Source: Cellvibrio mixtus subsp. mixtus J3-8
GTDB lineage: Bacteria; Pseudomonadota; Gammaproteobacteria; Pseudomonadales; Cellvibrionaceae
Length of the DNA stretch: 64,000 nucleotides
Direction: 5' to 3'
NCBI RefSeq assembly: GCF_000766945.1
Contig: NZ_KN266209.1
Span: forward strand, 263,374 to 327,373
Each line of letters begins with the position of its first letter. The stretch's first letter is position 1. This document shows positions 63,994-64,000 of this stretch, piece by piece. The notes beneath the pieces were generated by a model. The model was not told the origin of the DNA. It worked only from the letters and a program-made list of their open reading frames with translations, and did not search any database. Both the position numbers and the translations under genes were made by a program.

Positions 63994-64000
63994 TTTATCG

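Overview
The window reads as chromosomal DNA of a Gram-negative gammaproteobacterium. The best guess is a plant-polysaccharide degrader of the Cellvibrio/Saccharophagus type. Reasons: poly-serine linkers join domains in two pectinolytic proteins; a TonB-dependent receptor, lipid A type acyltransferase, GmhB and Pil-Chp chemotaxis genes are present; RstAB-like and Mrp/NhaA genes are typical of that class. No rRNA, tRNA, CRISPR array, integrase or transposase was seen. Genus assignment is inference.

Layout. 1-4.1 kb: 3' end of a Pil-Chp twitching-chemotaxis operon (chpA-chpB-chpC), then an FKBP isomerase. 4.5-7.6 kb: small AT-rich accessory region with an orphan gene and a three-gene minus-strand unit (subtilase-like protein, 40-aa membrane peptide, 87-aa protein). 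7.7-11.6 kb: tight minus-strand operon GT4 glycosyltransferase - methyltransferase - alpha/alpha-toroid protein - rsmE, with a twin-hairpin repeat inside the methyltransferase tail. 12-15.9 kb: Tat-exported PLP aminotransferase and TonB-dependent receptor. 15.9-21.6 kb: an envelope cluster of retropepsin-like lipoprotein, 7TM inactive transglutaminase, ATP-grasp ligase and DUF5924/DUF2914 protein, with three paralogous 39-40-aa membrane peptides. 21.6-32.2 kb: housekeeping and metabolic genes (lipid A acyltransferase, CBS protein, cytochrome b561, glyQS, gmhB, plsC, GNAT, DMT transporter, nitroreductase, Crp-type regulator). 32.3-34.4 kb: secreted PL1 pectate lyase. 34.8-36.8 kb: VOC protein, then a two-gene unit of a UDG-superfamily-like protein and a PD-(D/E)XK-like protein. 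36.9-44.1 kb: Mrp-type antiporter operon behind nhaA. 44.3-50.4 kb: a 2043-aa lipoprotein combining pectate lyase and pectin methylesterase. 51-54.5 kb: mipA/ompV - DUF3019 - rstA - rstB. 54.9-55.6 kb: lipoprotein. 55.8-62.9 kb: MacAB-like export locus with four permeases, one ATPase and one adaptor. 63.6-64 kb: small secreted cysteine-containing protein.

How it fits together. The two pectinases could depolymerise and de-esterify pectin at the surface and outside the cell. The Mrp and NhaA antiporters handle sodium and pH. The RstAB-MipA unit and the MacAB-like locus look like envelope stress or export functions. The least-described parts are the 40-aa peptide family in the ATP-grasp/7TM cluster, the nuclease-like/UDG-like pair, the subtilase unit with Glu at the usual catalytic Asp position, and the four-permease ABC locus.
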